A stretch of DNA of 35,263 nucleotides from positions 1 to 35,263 of the forward strand of contig JADZCY010000050.1 of assembly GCA_020851325.1 (NCBI GenBank), read 5' to 3'. Position 1 is the first letter of the stretch. Each line of letters starts with the position of its first letter. The DNA comes from Acidobacteriota bacterium. Lineage in GTDB: Bacteria; Acidobacteriota; Vicinamibacteria; Vicinamibacterales; UBA2999. The notes beneath the pieces were generated by a model. It saw only the letters and a program-made list of their open reading frames with translations. It was not told the DNA's origin and made no database searches. The position numbers and the translations under genes are program-made. This document shows, piece by piece, positions 19,273-27,328 of this stretch.

Positions 19273-19394
19273 AGGTACGCTCCAGCTGGCATGGTAAGCC
19301 TGAACGGGCCTGGCGTGGGCAATTTCCATGCGGCGCGGTGGAATGCCTCGGCCGGCCGCGCGCGTGCCGGCCGGTGCCTTCCGGGCGCTTTGTG

Positions 19395-20069
19395 TCACGG
19401 ATGCATCGTCGACGGCTGCGCCGGCATCTCGCGCTGGCGCGACACACAACTCCACGCCCGCGGTTGCTCGACGCGATCCAGATCGAACAGCGTCGTTCGG
19501 AGTTCGACGATCTCGAGCACGGGTTCAATCGCGTTGACGATGTCGCGGGCCGAGCGGCGCGGCGGTCCTTCGTCGCGCGGTGGACCTTCGGTGCTGCCGA
19601 GAAGGCTCAGCCACTGCCCCGCCGGCGCCAGGCACCGCGCCACCTGCGCGGCAAAGCGCGCGCGATCGTCGGCGGTGTCGAAGACATGGAAGACGCCGCG
19701 ATCGAAGACGAAGTCGAACGGACCACCGTCAGGCAGCGACGCGAGGATGTCGAGCACGGCGAAGCGCACGGTGGCCGTCGGGGTCAGCGCCGCTTTCGTA
19801 CGCGCCCGTTCAATCGCCCGCGGTGCGATGTCGATGCCGACGACGTCGAAGCCGTGTGAGGCGAGCCAGAGGGCGTGCGTGCCGGTGCCGCAGCCGATAT
19901 CGAGCGCGCGTCCCGGCGCCAGCGTTCGGCTTTGGACAAACGCCACCAACGTCGCGTCCGGTGCGTCGGTGTCCCACGGTGTTTCTTCCTGCAGGTAGTG
20001 CTCGTTCCAGTCGCGTTGGGCCACTGCACTCCTCCGTGATGTCGGCGCCATCGAAGCAGCGCGCGCCAC
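19395..20069 (-). CDS. Class I SAM-dependent methyltransferase (thiopurine-methyltransferase-like)
   Basis: WNEHYLQEETPWDTDAPDATLVAFV...GRALDIGCGTGTHALWLASHGFDVVGIDIAPRAIERA. Confidence 0.85.
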   Translation of the reverse strand: MARAASMAPTSRRSAVAQRDWNEHYLQEETPWDTDAPDATLVAFVQSRTLAPGRALDIGCGTGTHALWLASHGFDVVGIDIAPRAIERARTKAALTPTATVRFAVLDILASLPDGGPFDFVFDRGVFHVFDTADDRARFAAQVARCLAPAGQWLSLLGSTEGPPRDEGPPRRSARDIVNAIEPVLEIVELRTTLFDLDRVEQPRAWSCVSRQREMPAQPSTMHP

Positions 20070-20248
20070 TCGTCACGATTCTACGCGCGGCGCTCACGTC
20101 GCCGTTGGTAGTACGTCGTTCGACGGATGCATACTCCCCGCGCTGCCGGGGTTCTATCGCTCAGCGCCACATCTCGATTGGTCAGCGGGACGAGATGACC
20201 GTCGAGGTTCGGCACGTAGCCGTGGTCGGGGCCTACGCTTCCGAGTGC

Positions 20249-20254
20249 TACAAT
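20249..20254 (+). promoter_or_regulatory. Candidate -10 (TACAAT) for tmRNA gene
   Basis: TACAAT 31 nt upstream of the mature tmRNA 5' end; -35 not convincing. Confidence 0.35.
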
Positions 20255-20284
20255 GGAACAGCGTTACGGTTCACTTCACCGTTT

Positions 20285-20641
20285 GGGGGCGACCTGGCTT
20301 CGACGGGGAGGCGGAATCGTGGAGCGCGTGCCGAGGATTCCATCTCACCCTCGTTAATCCGTGGTGGAACACAACGTAACTGCGGAAGCAGACTACGCTC
20401 TCGCTGCTTAATAACCAGTGAGCGGTCACCCTGGGAAGGCCTGCGGCCCAGGGAGGACCGTCATTCAGCAGGCTGGCCGTGATGTGCCGCTCCGACGCAT
20501 CGTGGTGAGATTTATCGGGGATGGCGGCCGGGGCGCTTGGCCTCGTTCAGAACCGGTCGCGACATCAGAATGAGGACACGCACGTAGGGGTCTGCGACGA
20601 CGTTTTCTCGGACGCGGGTTCGACTCCCGCCGCCTCCACCA
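20285..20641 (+). ncRNA. ssrA: tmRNA (transfer-messenger RNA)
   Basis: 5' GGGGGCGACCTGGCTTCGACGGGG and 3' GGACGCGGGTTCGACTCCCGCCGCCTCCACCA; 7-bp acceptor stem (GGGGGCG/CGCCUCC); tag ORF GCG GAA GCA GAC TAC GCT CTC GCT GCT TAA = AEADYALAA*. Confidence 0.97.
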
Positions 20642-20656
20642 TTCGACTCACCTGCC

Positions 20657-20698
20657 GGCTCGCCTCCGGCGAACCGACAGGTTCGCTCATGGCGAGCC
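20657..20698. repeat. Long interrupted inverted repeat just 3' of tmRNA (terminator or REP-like)
   Basis: GGCTCGCC-tccg-GCGAACC-gaca-GGTTCGC-tcat-GGCGAGCC; 8 bp + symmetrical 4x4 internal loop + 7 bp + tetraloop. Confidence 0.7.
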
Positions 20699-20752
20699 AT
20701 CTACAGGGAGAATGCCCTGAGCGAATGTGCGCAGACCGGGCCTACTTGATAG

Positions 20753-21037
20753 TCACCGTGAGAAGAAGTCAACGCCAGTTCCGCCACAGCGGAGACAGAG
20801 GTCGCCTCCCCACTCGTGATCGGCGCAGACAGGACACGCCACGGTAGCTCCCGTCCAGCGTTCGTCAGTTGAGGGGACTCGCTTGATTCCTCGACATGTA
20901 GGGCAGACCGCGCCGATCCCGCGACACAAACGGCACGGACGATCGGCCTTCGATCGCGATTGACGGGCACTACCCTTGGAAGGACGCCTCACAGCTGGAG
21001 AATCTGGCCGTACGAGAGCCTCAAGTCTTCTTCCCAC
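20753..21037 (-). CDS. Small Cys-rich (zinc-ribbon/DnaJ-like CxxC) protein
   Basis: CRLCRGIGAVCPTCRGIKRV...CPVCADHEWGGDLCLRCGGTGV; GTG start; same frame runs back into the PIN C-terminal remnant. Confidence 0.45.
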   Translation of the reverse strand: MGRRLEALVRPDSPAVRRPSKGSARQSRSKADRPCRLCRGIGAVCPTCRGIKRVPSTDERWTGATVACPVCADHEWGGDLCLRCGGTGVDFFSR

Positions 21038-21076
21038 ACCGAGGCGTGGCAGATCCTGTGAACGAGTAGGCGGCGC

Positions 21077-21192
21077 GCCAGCCGCGATAACCTTGGCCTT
21101 CAGTTTGGCCGCTGGGAAGACACACCGGCGACCAACACCGACGTGTCAACGACGCCTCGGCGCGATGGACGGCGTTCATGCCTTGGCCGCAA
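21077..21192 (-). pseudogene. Internally deleted PIN-domain gene remnant downstream of MerR-like gene
   Basis: Minus strand 21153-21121 reads VVDTSVLVAGV (PIN N-terminus); 21118-21077 reads FPAAKLKAKVIAAG (like PIN C-termini ..DFP..LKAKVIAP) in a different frame; middle of domain absent; possible TTG start at 21192 overlapping the MerR-like gene end. Confidence 0.6.
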
Positions 21193-21718
21193 CCGATATC
21201 TCCGGACAGCCGCGCATCCTGCGGGACTGCTTGACGACGTTGAGGATCTCGTCGTCCGACATCACCGGCATCTCGCGGGCCGCGTCGCGGACGCTCTGGA
21301 GGAACTCCCGCTTCCAGCCACGACGCCGCCGTCCGGGCGGGAGGTCCTTGGCGACCTCCGCCAGTGGCAGTCGCGCGTCGAGCTGCTGACGAAGCATGCC
21401 GACGGGCACGATGATTCCGACCGGAGGCAATCCGGGGCGCGGGCTCGACTCGATCCGAACCGACGCGCGCTCCTTTGCAAGGTTCGTCTGGTTGGCCAAC
21501 GCCTGCACGAATCCGGTCAGGTACGCGGTCGAGGCTCCAAGCGTCTGCTTGAGGTAGTACGCGCACTTGGCCTGCAGCAGCGTGTCGCGATCGAACCAGA
21601 ACGCCCTGCCGCGCCGCCTGGGACGAACCACGTTGAACTGCACGAGGTTCTGCAGTTCCTTCGGCGGCACCTCCGCCACGACGGACGCTTGCTTCAGCTT
21701 GAGTTCGGACGTGTGCAT
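21176..21718 (-). CDS. MerR-like HTH DNA-binding protein (putative antitoxin/regulator)
   Basis: ASVVAEVPPKELQNLVQFNVVRPRRRGRAFWFDRDTLLQAKCAYYLKQTLG resembles MerR-type wHTH; SD GGAG 7 nt upstream. Confidence 0.65.
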   Translation of the reverse strand: MHTSELKLKQASVVAEVPPKELQNLVQFNVVRPRRRGRAFWFDRDTLLQAKCAYYLKQTLGASTAYLTGFVQALANQTNLAKERASVRIESSPRPGLPPVGIIVPVGMLRQQLDARLPLAEVAKDLPPGRRRRGWKREFLQSVRDAAREMPVMSDDEILNVVKQSRRMRGCPEISVAAKA

Positions 21719-21744
21719 GGCGACGCTCCATAATTACCATCTAT

Positions 21745-21773
21745 ATTATAGCCCATATATCATCTCGGAACAA
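21745..21773 (-). promoter_or_regulatory. Sigma70-type promoter for the MerR-like gene
   Basis: Minus strand TTGTTC (21773-21768), 17-nt spacer, TATAAT (21750-21745); CTATA-T-TATAG dyad (21741-21751) overlaps the -10. Confidence 0.6.
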
Positions 21774-21852
21774 GCCGCGCGAAGGCTCCGTACGCAGGAC
21801 GACTTCGCCGCGCGCGCCGCGCGTGGAACCCGCGATCCGGTAGATCGCGACG

Positions 21853-23940
21853 CTACCGCTGCCGCGTGGCCGGTGACGCCGCGAAGTGCCGGGCGTACCA
21901 GGCGAGGCTGCGCGTGATGGTGTCTTCCACGTGCCGCGTCTCGCGGATGCCGTGCCCCTCGCGCGGATAGCGCACCAGGACGGAGTCCACGCCGACGTCG
22001 AGCAGCGCAATGAAGAACTGCTCGGCTTCGGCGATCGGCACGTCGTTGTCGTTCTCACCGTGAATGAACAGCGTCGGCGTCTTGACGCGCGACACATATC
22101 GCAGCGGTGAGCGCTCCCACAGCACGTCCATGATGGAGGCGGGCCGGCTCGCCTTCGGCCAGAGGGTCGCGTCTTTCGGCTCGAACCCTTCGTGCGGGAA
22201 CCCGCCGAACTCCACGGCCAGGTAGTCGTGGTAATAGGCCATGTAGTTGAAGCTGACGAGGTTGGAGATGCCGGCCGCCGGAATGGCCGCCTTGAAGCGA
22301 TCCGTCTGCGTGATCAGCCAGTTCGTCAGCTGACCGCCGTAGCTCCCGCCCTCGACACCAAGCCGTGTCCGATCGAGCCACGGGAACTTCGCCAGCGCGG
22401 CATCGACGCCGGCGAGGACATCCCTGGCCTCGCCGCCATTCTGATCCTGGAAGATCGCGTCCGCGTGTGCCTGGCCGTAGCCGGTGGACCCGCGGTAGTT
22501 GACCATCAGCGACGCAATGCCATTGGCGGCGTAAATCTGTGCCTTCTGGTTGAAGGCGGGCCCCTGCTGGCCGTGCGGCCCGCCGTGAATCATGGCCACG
22601 AGAGGCGCCCGCTGTCCCGCGGCCAAGCCGATCGGATGCGTGAGAAACGCCTGCACCTCCAGGCCGTCGAAGCTGCGGAAGGTGAGCGCCTCGACCCTGG
22701 CCAGCGCGCGCTCCGAGAGAACCTGCTGATTCAACCGCGTGACGGCACGGACCTGACCCGTTGGCGTGCGCACGTACAGCTCCGTCGGTGACTCCGCCGT
22801 CGTCAATCCGTAGACGAGTGTGCCGTCTCCGGCCAGCGCCCACCGGCCGACACTGCCGCGTTCGGCAACGAGACGTTCCGGCGTGCCGCCAGTAAGCGGC
22901 ATCCGAATGAGCTGGACGTCGCCGCGCTCCTGAATGGTGGCGTACAGGTGCCGGCCGTCGCGCGACCACTCCGGTGCGCCCTGGCGGTTGTCCGCCGTCC
23001 CGACTTCGCGGCGCCTGGAGCCGTCGGCGTCCATCACCCACACGTGCGTGTCCTCCATGGTCGTCTCGGAGGAAGTGAGCGGACGCTTCGTGCCGCTGAA
23101 GGCAATGGTGCGGCCGTCGGGCGACCAGCGCGGGTAATACTCCGCGCTCTTCGTGTCGGTAATACGCCGGACGACGCCGGTGGCGACCGACGCAGAAAAG
23201 ACGTCGTAGTTGAAGAACCGATCGGGATCGGGTCCGCGATTCGAGACGAAGAGAATCTCCTCGCCATTGGGGGACCAGTCAATCGAGTGCTCGTAGTAGA
23301 CGCCGTCGGTAAGTTGGCGAACGGCTTTCGAGGCGATGTCGGCAATGAAGATGTGCAGGCGCTTGTTGTCGTTGGCGCGCGTGCCGCCCTCCGAAGCCGT
23401 CGGTTTGTAGAGATAGCGCGTAATCACCATCGGATCGCCGTTGGCGTCGGCCTCCGGTCCGGGCGTGGCCGAGATGAAGGCCAGCCGCGTGCCGTCCGGC
23501 GACCACGAGAGGCGGTCGCCAGACGAGGGCAGCGGATGATTGGTGCCCTCGATGGGCGCGATGAGCTGCGGTGACGACCCGTCGGCGTTGGCGACAATGA
23601 GGCCGGAGCCGGCCGCGATGCGTCCGATGAACGCCAGCCGCTTGCCGTCGGGCGAGAAGTGCGGCTCGCCGGCCGTGTCCCCATCCGCGCCGAGCCGCCG
23701 ACTGGTGGCGGACTCCACGTCGAGCAGCCAGACCTGCGAGTACGGCCGTTCGGGCCGATCGTTGCTGGTAACGGCATACACAGCCGTCCGTCCGTCGGGT
23801 GAGACGCGCACGTCGCCGACCGAGCGGAGACGGTAGATATCCGCCGCCTGCAGCCCGGTGGTTTGCGCCGCCGCCGGCGTCGCGAAGACGGCGCACGAAA
23901 GCACGGCCGCCGCGAGTCGAGAGATGCAGCTCGGGGTCAT
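21853..23940 (-). CDS. S9-family prolyl oligopeptidase/acylaminoacyl peptidase, secreted
   Basis: Signal peptide; WD40-like PD repeats; GVEGGSYGGQLTNWLITQTDRFKAAIPAAGI (GxSxGG nucleophile), FIHGENDNDVPIAEAEQFF. Confidence 0.92.
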   Translation of the reverse strand: MTPSCISRLAAAVLSCAVFATPAAAQTTGLQAADIYRLRSVGDVRVSPDGRTAVYAVTSNDRPERPYSQVWLLDVESATSRRLGADGDTAGEPHFSPDGKRLAFIGRIAAGSGLIVANADGSSPQLIAPIEGTNHPLPSSGDRLSWSPDGTRLAFISATPGPEADANGDPMVITRYLYKPTASEGGTRANDNKRLHIFIADIASKAVRQLTDGVYYEHSIDWSPNGEEILFVSNRGPDPDRFFNYDVFSASVATGVVRRITDTKSAEYYPRWSPDGRTIAFSGTKRPLTSSETTMEDTHVWVMDADGSRRREVGTADNRQGAPEWSRDGRHLYATIQERGDVQLIRMPLTGGTPERLVAERGSVGRWALAGDGTLVYGLTTAESPTELYVRTPTGQVRAVTRLNQQVLSERALARVEALTFRSFDGLEVQAFLTHPIGLAAGQRAPLVAMIHGGPHGQQGPAFNQKAQIYAANGIASLMVNYRGSTGYGQAHADAIFQDQNGGEARDVLAGVDAALAKFPWLDRTRLGVEGGSYGGQLTNWLITQTDRFKAAIPAAGISNLVSFNYMAYYHDYLAVEFGGFPHEGFEPKDATLWPKASRPASIMDVLWERSPLRYVSRVKTPTLFIHGENDNDVPIAEAEQFFIALLDVGVDSVLVRYPREGHGIRETRHVEDTITRSLAWYARHFAASPATRQR

Positions 23941-23951
23941 GACAGCTCCTG

Positions 23952-26807
23952 TTACCACGAAAGGCGAAGTGCGAGCTCGGCCTGCCGGCCGGGACGTGCC
24001 GTCAGGATACGTCCGAAGGCATCGGACGAGGCATTGCCGACGCGCCCGCCGCCGTACTGCCCCTGAAGGTTCGTCGTGTTGAACACGTTGAACAGCTGGG
24101 CCACGAGGTCGGCCTTGGCCGTCTGGCTGATCCGAAGGGCCTTGCTCAGCCGCATGTCGAGCAGGTTGATCCGCGACGATTCGATCTGGCTGTCTGGAAT
24201 CGGCGCCCGGCCGATGCTGGCGCGGTAGGCATTGACCACGGCCAGGTCGAGGTTGCGGCCACCGGCGTTACGTTCGGTTCCAGGTACGAGGTCGGTGTTG
24301 AACCCGTCACCATTGAGGTCGCGCCCGGCCGTGGCACTCCATGGCAGCTGCGAGCGTGCCGTCCAGACGAGGCCGGCGGTCACATCAAGCGGCAGGCGCA
24401 CCGAGCCGCTGGCGACAATCGCGTGGCGACGCTCGCCGTTGGAAGGGCCCCAATCGAGGTCGAGGTCGAACGGATCCAGGTAGCGGCCAAGCGGCGCGTT
24501 GTCGCGCGCCCGCATGTAGGTGTAGGTCACCAGGAATTGATGCCGCTTGCTGTAGCGCTTTTCGAACTTCGCGTAGAGGGCGCGATAGCGCACGCTACCG
24601 GTCGACTGGTTGCGATCGACGCGGGCGAAGGTCGGATTCGGTCGAGCCGCTTCGCCTGGAACCCGGGCGTTGATGTCCAGAATCTTCCGGTCGTGATGTG
24701 TGTCGGTGGCCACCAGATCCAGGTGGAACGCATACTCGCCCGTCAGCTGGTGCGAGAAGCCGCCGTTGAATTGATTGGAGTACGGCTGCACGTAATCGTT
24801 GGCGACCACCGTGATGTTGGCCGGCCCCGAGACGATGAAGTCCTGCGGATCGCGGCCGCCGTACGGATCGGGATAAGTGGGGTTGGTGATGTTGACGCTG
24901 AACTGCTGGTAATTGCGGAACTCGCTCAGGTTGCCGAGAATCCGGACGTGACCGTAATACAGGCCATAGCCGCCGCGAACCACCGTCCGGCCGGTACCGA
25001 ACACGTCCCAGGCCAGGCCGAGGCGCGGCCCGAAGTTGTTGGTATCGCCTCGGCGGCTGACATCGATGTACGGAATCGGAATGGGAAAGATCGACGGGTC
25101 CAGATCCTCGTTGGCCGCGCCGTAGAGCCGCTCCCAGCGCAGCCCCAGATTGAGTGTGAGGTTGTCGCGGAGCGTCCAGTCGTCCTGCGCGAACGCCACA
25201 TAGTACGAGTTGGGATGCGACGTGACGACCGGAGGGATGCTGGCCGAGAACGTCGCCGCTCCGGTGAGCGCCGCGATTGACGCCGGATCGGATGGGTCGA
25301 AATACTGGTCGCGCGAGAAGGTGTAGGTGCCGAGCGGGTTACCCGTACTCTCGTATTTGTACGGCATGTGGCTGATGTCGGCCCCGAACTTCACATCGTG
25401 GTCGCGGAGGTTGATGGTGTAGGTGTTCTTCACCTGCCAGCGGCTCTCCGGTCCAATCTGATCGTTGCTGCTGCCGTAGGTCACCGACGGGAACGTGAAC
25501 TGGCGCGTCAGGCGATCGAGGCGCGCCGCCGAGGTGTTGCCGATATCCCGCCAGATTTCAGTGCCGGCCGGCGAGATGTAATAGGCCGCGCGCGCATACT
25601 GGAAGCGAAAGTCGTTCAACTGCCGCGCGCCGCGCACCCACGTGTGGCCGAGCACCACCGCGCGCCGCGGCGTCTCCTGGTCGTAGCCGTTGGTGGACGC
25701 CGTGGTGCCGCCGCAGCCATTGCAGGTGGAGCGTTCGTCTTCGTGGGCATAGCGGGCGAAGAAGCTCTGGGTATTCGTCAACTGCCCGTCGACGCGCCCG
25801 AAGTACAGGTTGCGCGTGAAGGGCCGTTCGAAGATGCCCTCCAGCGCCGAATAGAACTGGGGAAACGCCGTCTGGACGGTGTAGAACTCGTCGATCTTCG
25901 TCCGCTCGGCGGCCGCGAAGTAGTGCACCTTGTCGCGGACCAGCGGCCCGCCCACGCTGCCGCCGAACTGGTTCCGCCGGTACGCCGGCTTCTCCGGCTC
26001 GAACGGCCCACGCGCGTTGAGTGCCTTGTCGCGGAAATACTCGAAGACGCTGCCGCTCAGCGTGTTGGTCCCCGACTTGGTCACCACCTGGACGATCCCG
26101 CCCGTCGCAAGGCCGAACTCGGCCTTGTACTGCACGTTGCTGACTTTGAACTCCTCGACGGCGTCCTCGGGCATGTTCTGCCGCGGCTCGCCGTCTTCGG
26201 CGAAGTTGTTGATCATCCCGTCCACGAGGTTACCGGTGGAGTTGAAGGTCATGGACCCGCCGACGTTGACCGTGGCGAAGAACGATCGGGTCGAGTCCAT
26301 ACTGGTGCCCGGCATCAGCAGCGCCAGCGAAAGGTATTGCCGTGAGTTGATGGGCAGCATCTCGATCTGCTGCTGGGTGACCACGCCGGATACCTCGGAC
26401 TTGGTCGTGTCCACGACAGGTGCCTCACCCGTCACGGTGATGGTCTCCGAGAGCGTCTGGACCTGCATGGTGAAGTTCTGCGTCAGTCCCAGACCGATGG
26501 TGATCTCGATGTCACGGACCTCGACGCTGGAGAATCCGGACAGCTCCGCGAGAACCGCATAGCGGCCGGGCGGCAGCGCAGGAAAACGGTAGCTGCCATC
26601 GCCTTCCGTCACCGCCGTGCGGGTGATGCCGCTGGCCTGGTTGCGCAGGGTGACGCTGACGCCGGGCAGCACACCGCCCTGCGCGTCGAGAGCCGTACCC
26701 GAGATGATGCCGGTACCGCCTTGCGCCGTAAGCGAACCGCTGATGACCGTGAGAAAAAGAACGGCAGCCACGAGCGTGGCTGACCGCCGATGTCGTCGAG
26801 GAACCAT
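23952..26807 (-). CDS. TonB-dependent receptor, Oar-like, with carboxypeptidase-regulatory-like N-terminal domain
   Basis: GIISGTALDAQGGVLPGVSVTLRNQASGITRTAVTEGDGSYRFPALPPGRYAVLAELSGF; plug VVTKSGTNTLSGSVFEYFRD; start MVPRRHRRS at 26807. Confidence 0.92.
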   Translation of the reverse strand: MVPRRHRRSATLVAAVLFLTVISGSLTAQGGTGIISGTALDAQGGVLPGVSVTLRNQASGITRTAVTEGDGSYRFPALPPGRYAVLAELSGFSSVEVRDIEITIGLGLTQNFTMQVQTLSETITVTGEAPVVDTTKSEVSGVVTQQQIEMLPINSRQYLSLALLMPGTSMDSTRSFFATVNVGGSMTFNSTGNLVDGMINNFAEDGEPRQNMPEDAVEEFKVSNVQYKAEFGLATGGIVQVVTKSGTNTLSGSVFEYFRDKALNARGPFEPEKPAYRRNQFGGSVGGPLVRDKVHYFAAAERTKIDEFYTVQTAFPQFYSALEGIFERPFTRNLYFGRVDGQLTNTQSFFARYAHEDERSTCNGCGGTTASTNGYDQETPRRAVVLGHTWVRGARQLNDFRFQYARAAYYISPAGTEIWRDIGNTSAARLDRLTRQFTFPSVTYGSSNDQIGPESRWQVKNTYTINLRDHDVKFGADISHMPYKYESTGNPLGTYTFSRDQYFDPSDPASIAALTGAATFSASIPPVVTSHPNSYYVAFAQDDWTLRDNLTLNLGLRWERLYGAANEDLDPSIFPIPIPYIDVSRRGDTNNFGPRLGLAWDVFGTGRTVVRGGYGLYYGHVRILGNLSEFRNYQQFSVNITNPTYPDPYGGRDPQDFIVSGPANITVVANDYVQPYSNQFNGGFSHQLTGEYAFHLDLVATDTHHDRKILDINARVPGEAARPNPTFARVDRNQSTGSVRYRALYAKFEKRYSKRHQFLVTYTYMRARDNAPLGRYLDPFDLDLDWGPSNGERRHAIVASGSVRLPLDVTAGLVWTARSQLPWSATAGRDLNGDGFNTDLVPGTERNAGGRNLDLAVVNAYRASIGRAPIPDSQIESSRINLLDMRLSKALRISQTAKADLVAQLFNVFNTTNLQGQYGGGRVGNASSDAFGRILTARPGRQAELALRLSW

Positions 26808-27047
26808 ACATGCACCCCTCCTGTGATGTCCGGAGACCGGGCACGCAGCCGAGGTCGGGGGGGAGGGGCGAACCGGGGCGCTGACCGGTAGCCTGGCCGG
26901 CAGGTCGGGCCACCGACGAGGCAGCTGTGAGTATAGCGAGTTCGGACAAGCCGCCCGCAGTGGAGACGCCGGCAGTCCCGAGCTGAGGCCGCGATGAAAC
27001 GGCAATCGCGGTCGGAGCCCGGCGCGCGCGTTCCGAGCGCGGACCGT

Positions 27048-27290
27048 TTACGACCGCAGGATCTGCCGAACGGGATCGGGCAACAGTTTCGTCCCGAACT
27101 TCCAGCAGGTCCGGCACGCCGCGCAATCGAAGAAGTAGATGCGCCGCTGCGGCATCGACGCCGCCTGCGGGCGGAAAGCGCCGGACGAGATCTCGCTGTC
27201 GACGAGATCGAGCGCGGCGCCGCAATCGGGACACACGACCGCCGGCGGAGAATCCTGAGTGTCTTCCGTCACGCGACCGGAGACTCGCAC
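27048..27290 (-). CDS. Small zinc-ribbon protein
   Basis: VVCPDCGAALDLVDSE...RRIYFFDCAACRTCWKFGTKLLPDP (CxxC...CxxC); start uncertain (GTG 27290 or 27272). Confidence 0.5.
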   Translation of the reverse strand: MRVSGRVTEDTQDSPPAVVCPDCGAALDLVDSEISSGAFRPQAASMPQRRIYFFDCAACRTCWKFGTKLLPDPVRQILRS

Positions 27291-27328
27291 GCAGCGCGGA
27301 TCGCGTGCTCCAACTCGGCCCTGGTCAT
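27269..27328 (-). pseudogene. 5' remnant of a nucleotidyltransferase-like gene (19 codons)
   Basis: ATGA overlap with wHTH gene stop; MTRAELEHAIRAACESPVA*; N-terminus resembles DUF6036/AbiEii-like nucleotidyltransferases. Confidence 0.55.

Noticed and set aside
20512-20700. 62-aa ORF MARHERTCRFAGGEP...GGGGGSRTRVRENVV
   Set aside because: Antisense to the tmRNA 3' end and following hairpin; a common misannotation.
20642-21852. Duplicate attachment site from ssrA 3' end marking an island boundary
   Set aside because: No second copy of the tmRNA T-arm/acceptor sequence seen in the window, so island boundaries cannot be claimed.
24423-26345. Plus-strand ORFs 24423-25280 and 25368-26345
   Set aside because: Antisense to the TonB-dependent receptor; no recognisable motifs.
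26930-26945. TATACT -10 box upstream of the TonB receptor
   Set aside because: No matching -35 at proper spacing and about 130 nt from the start codon; too weak to list.
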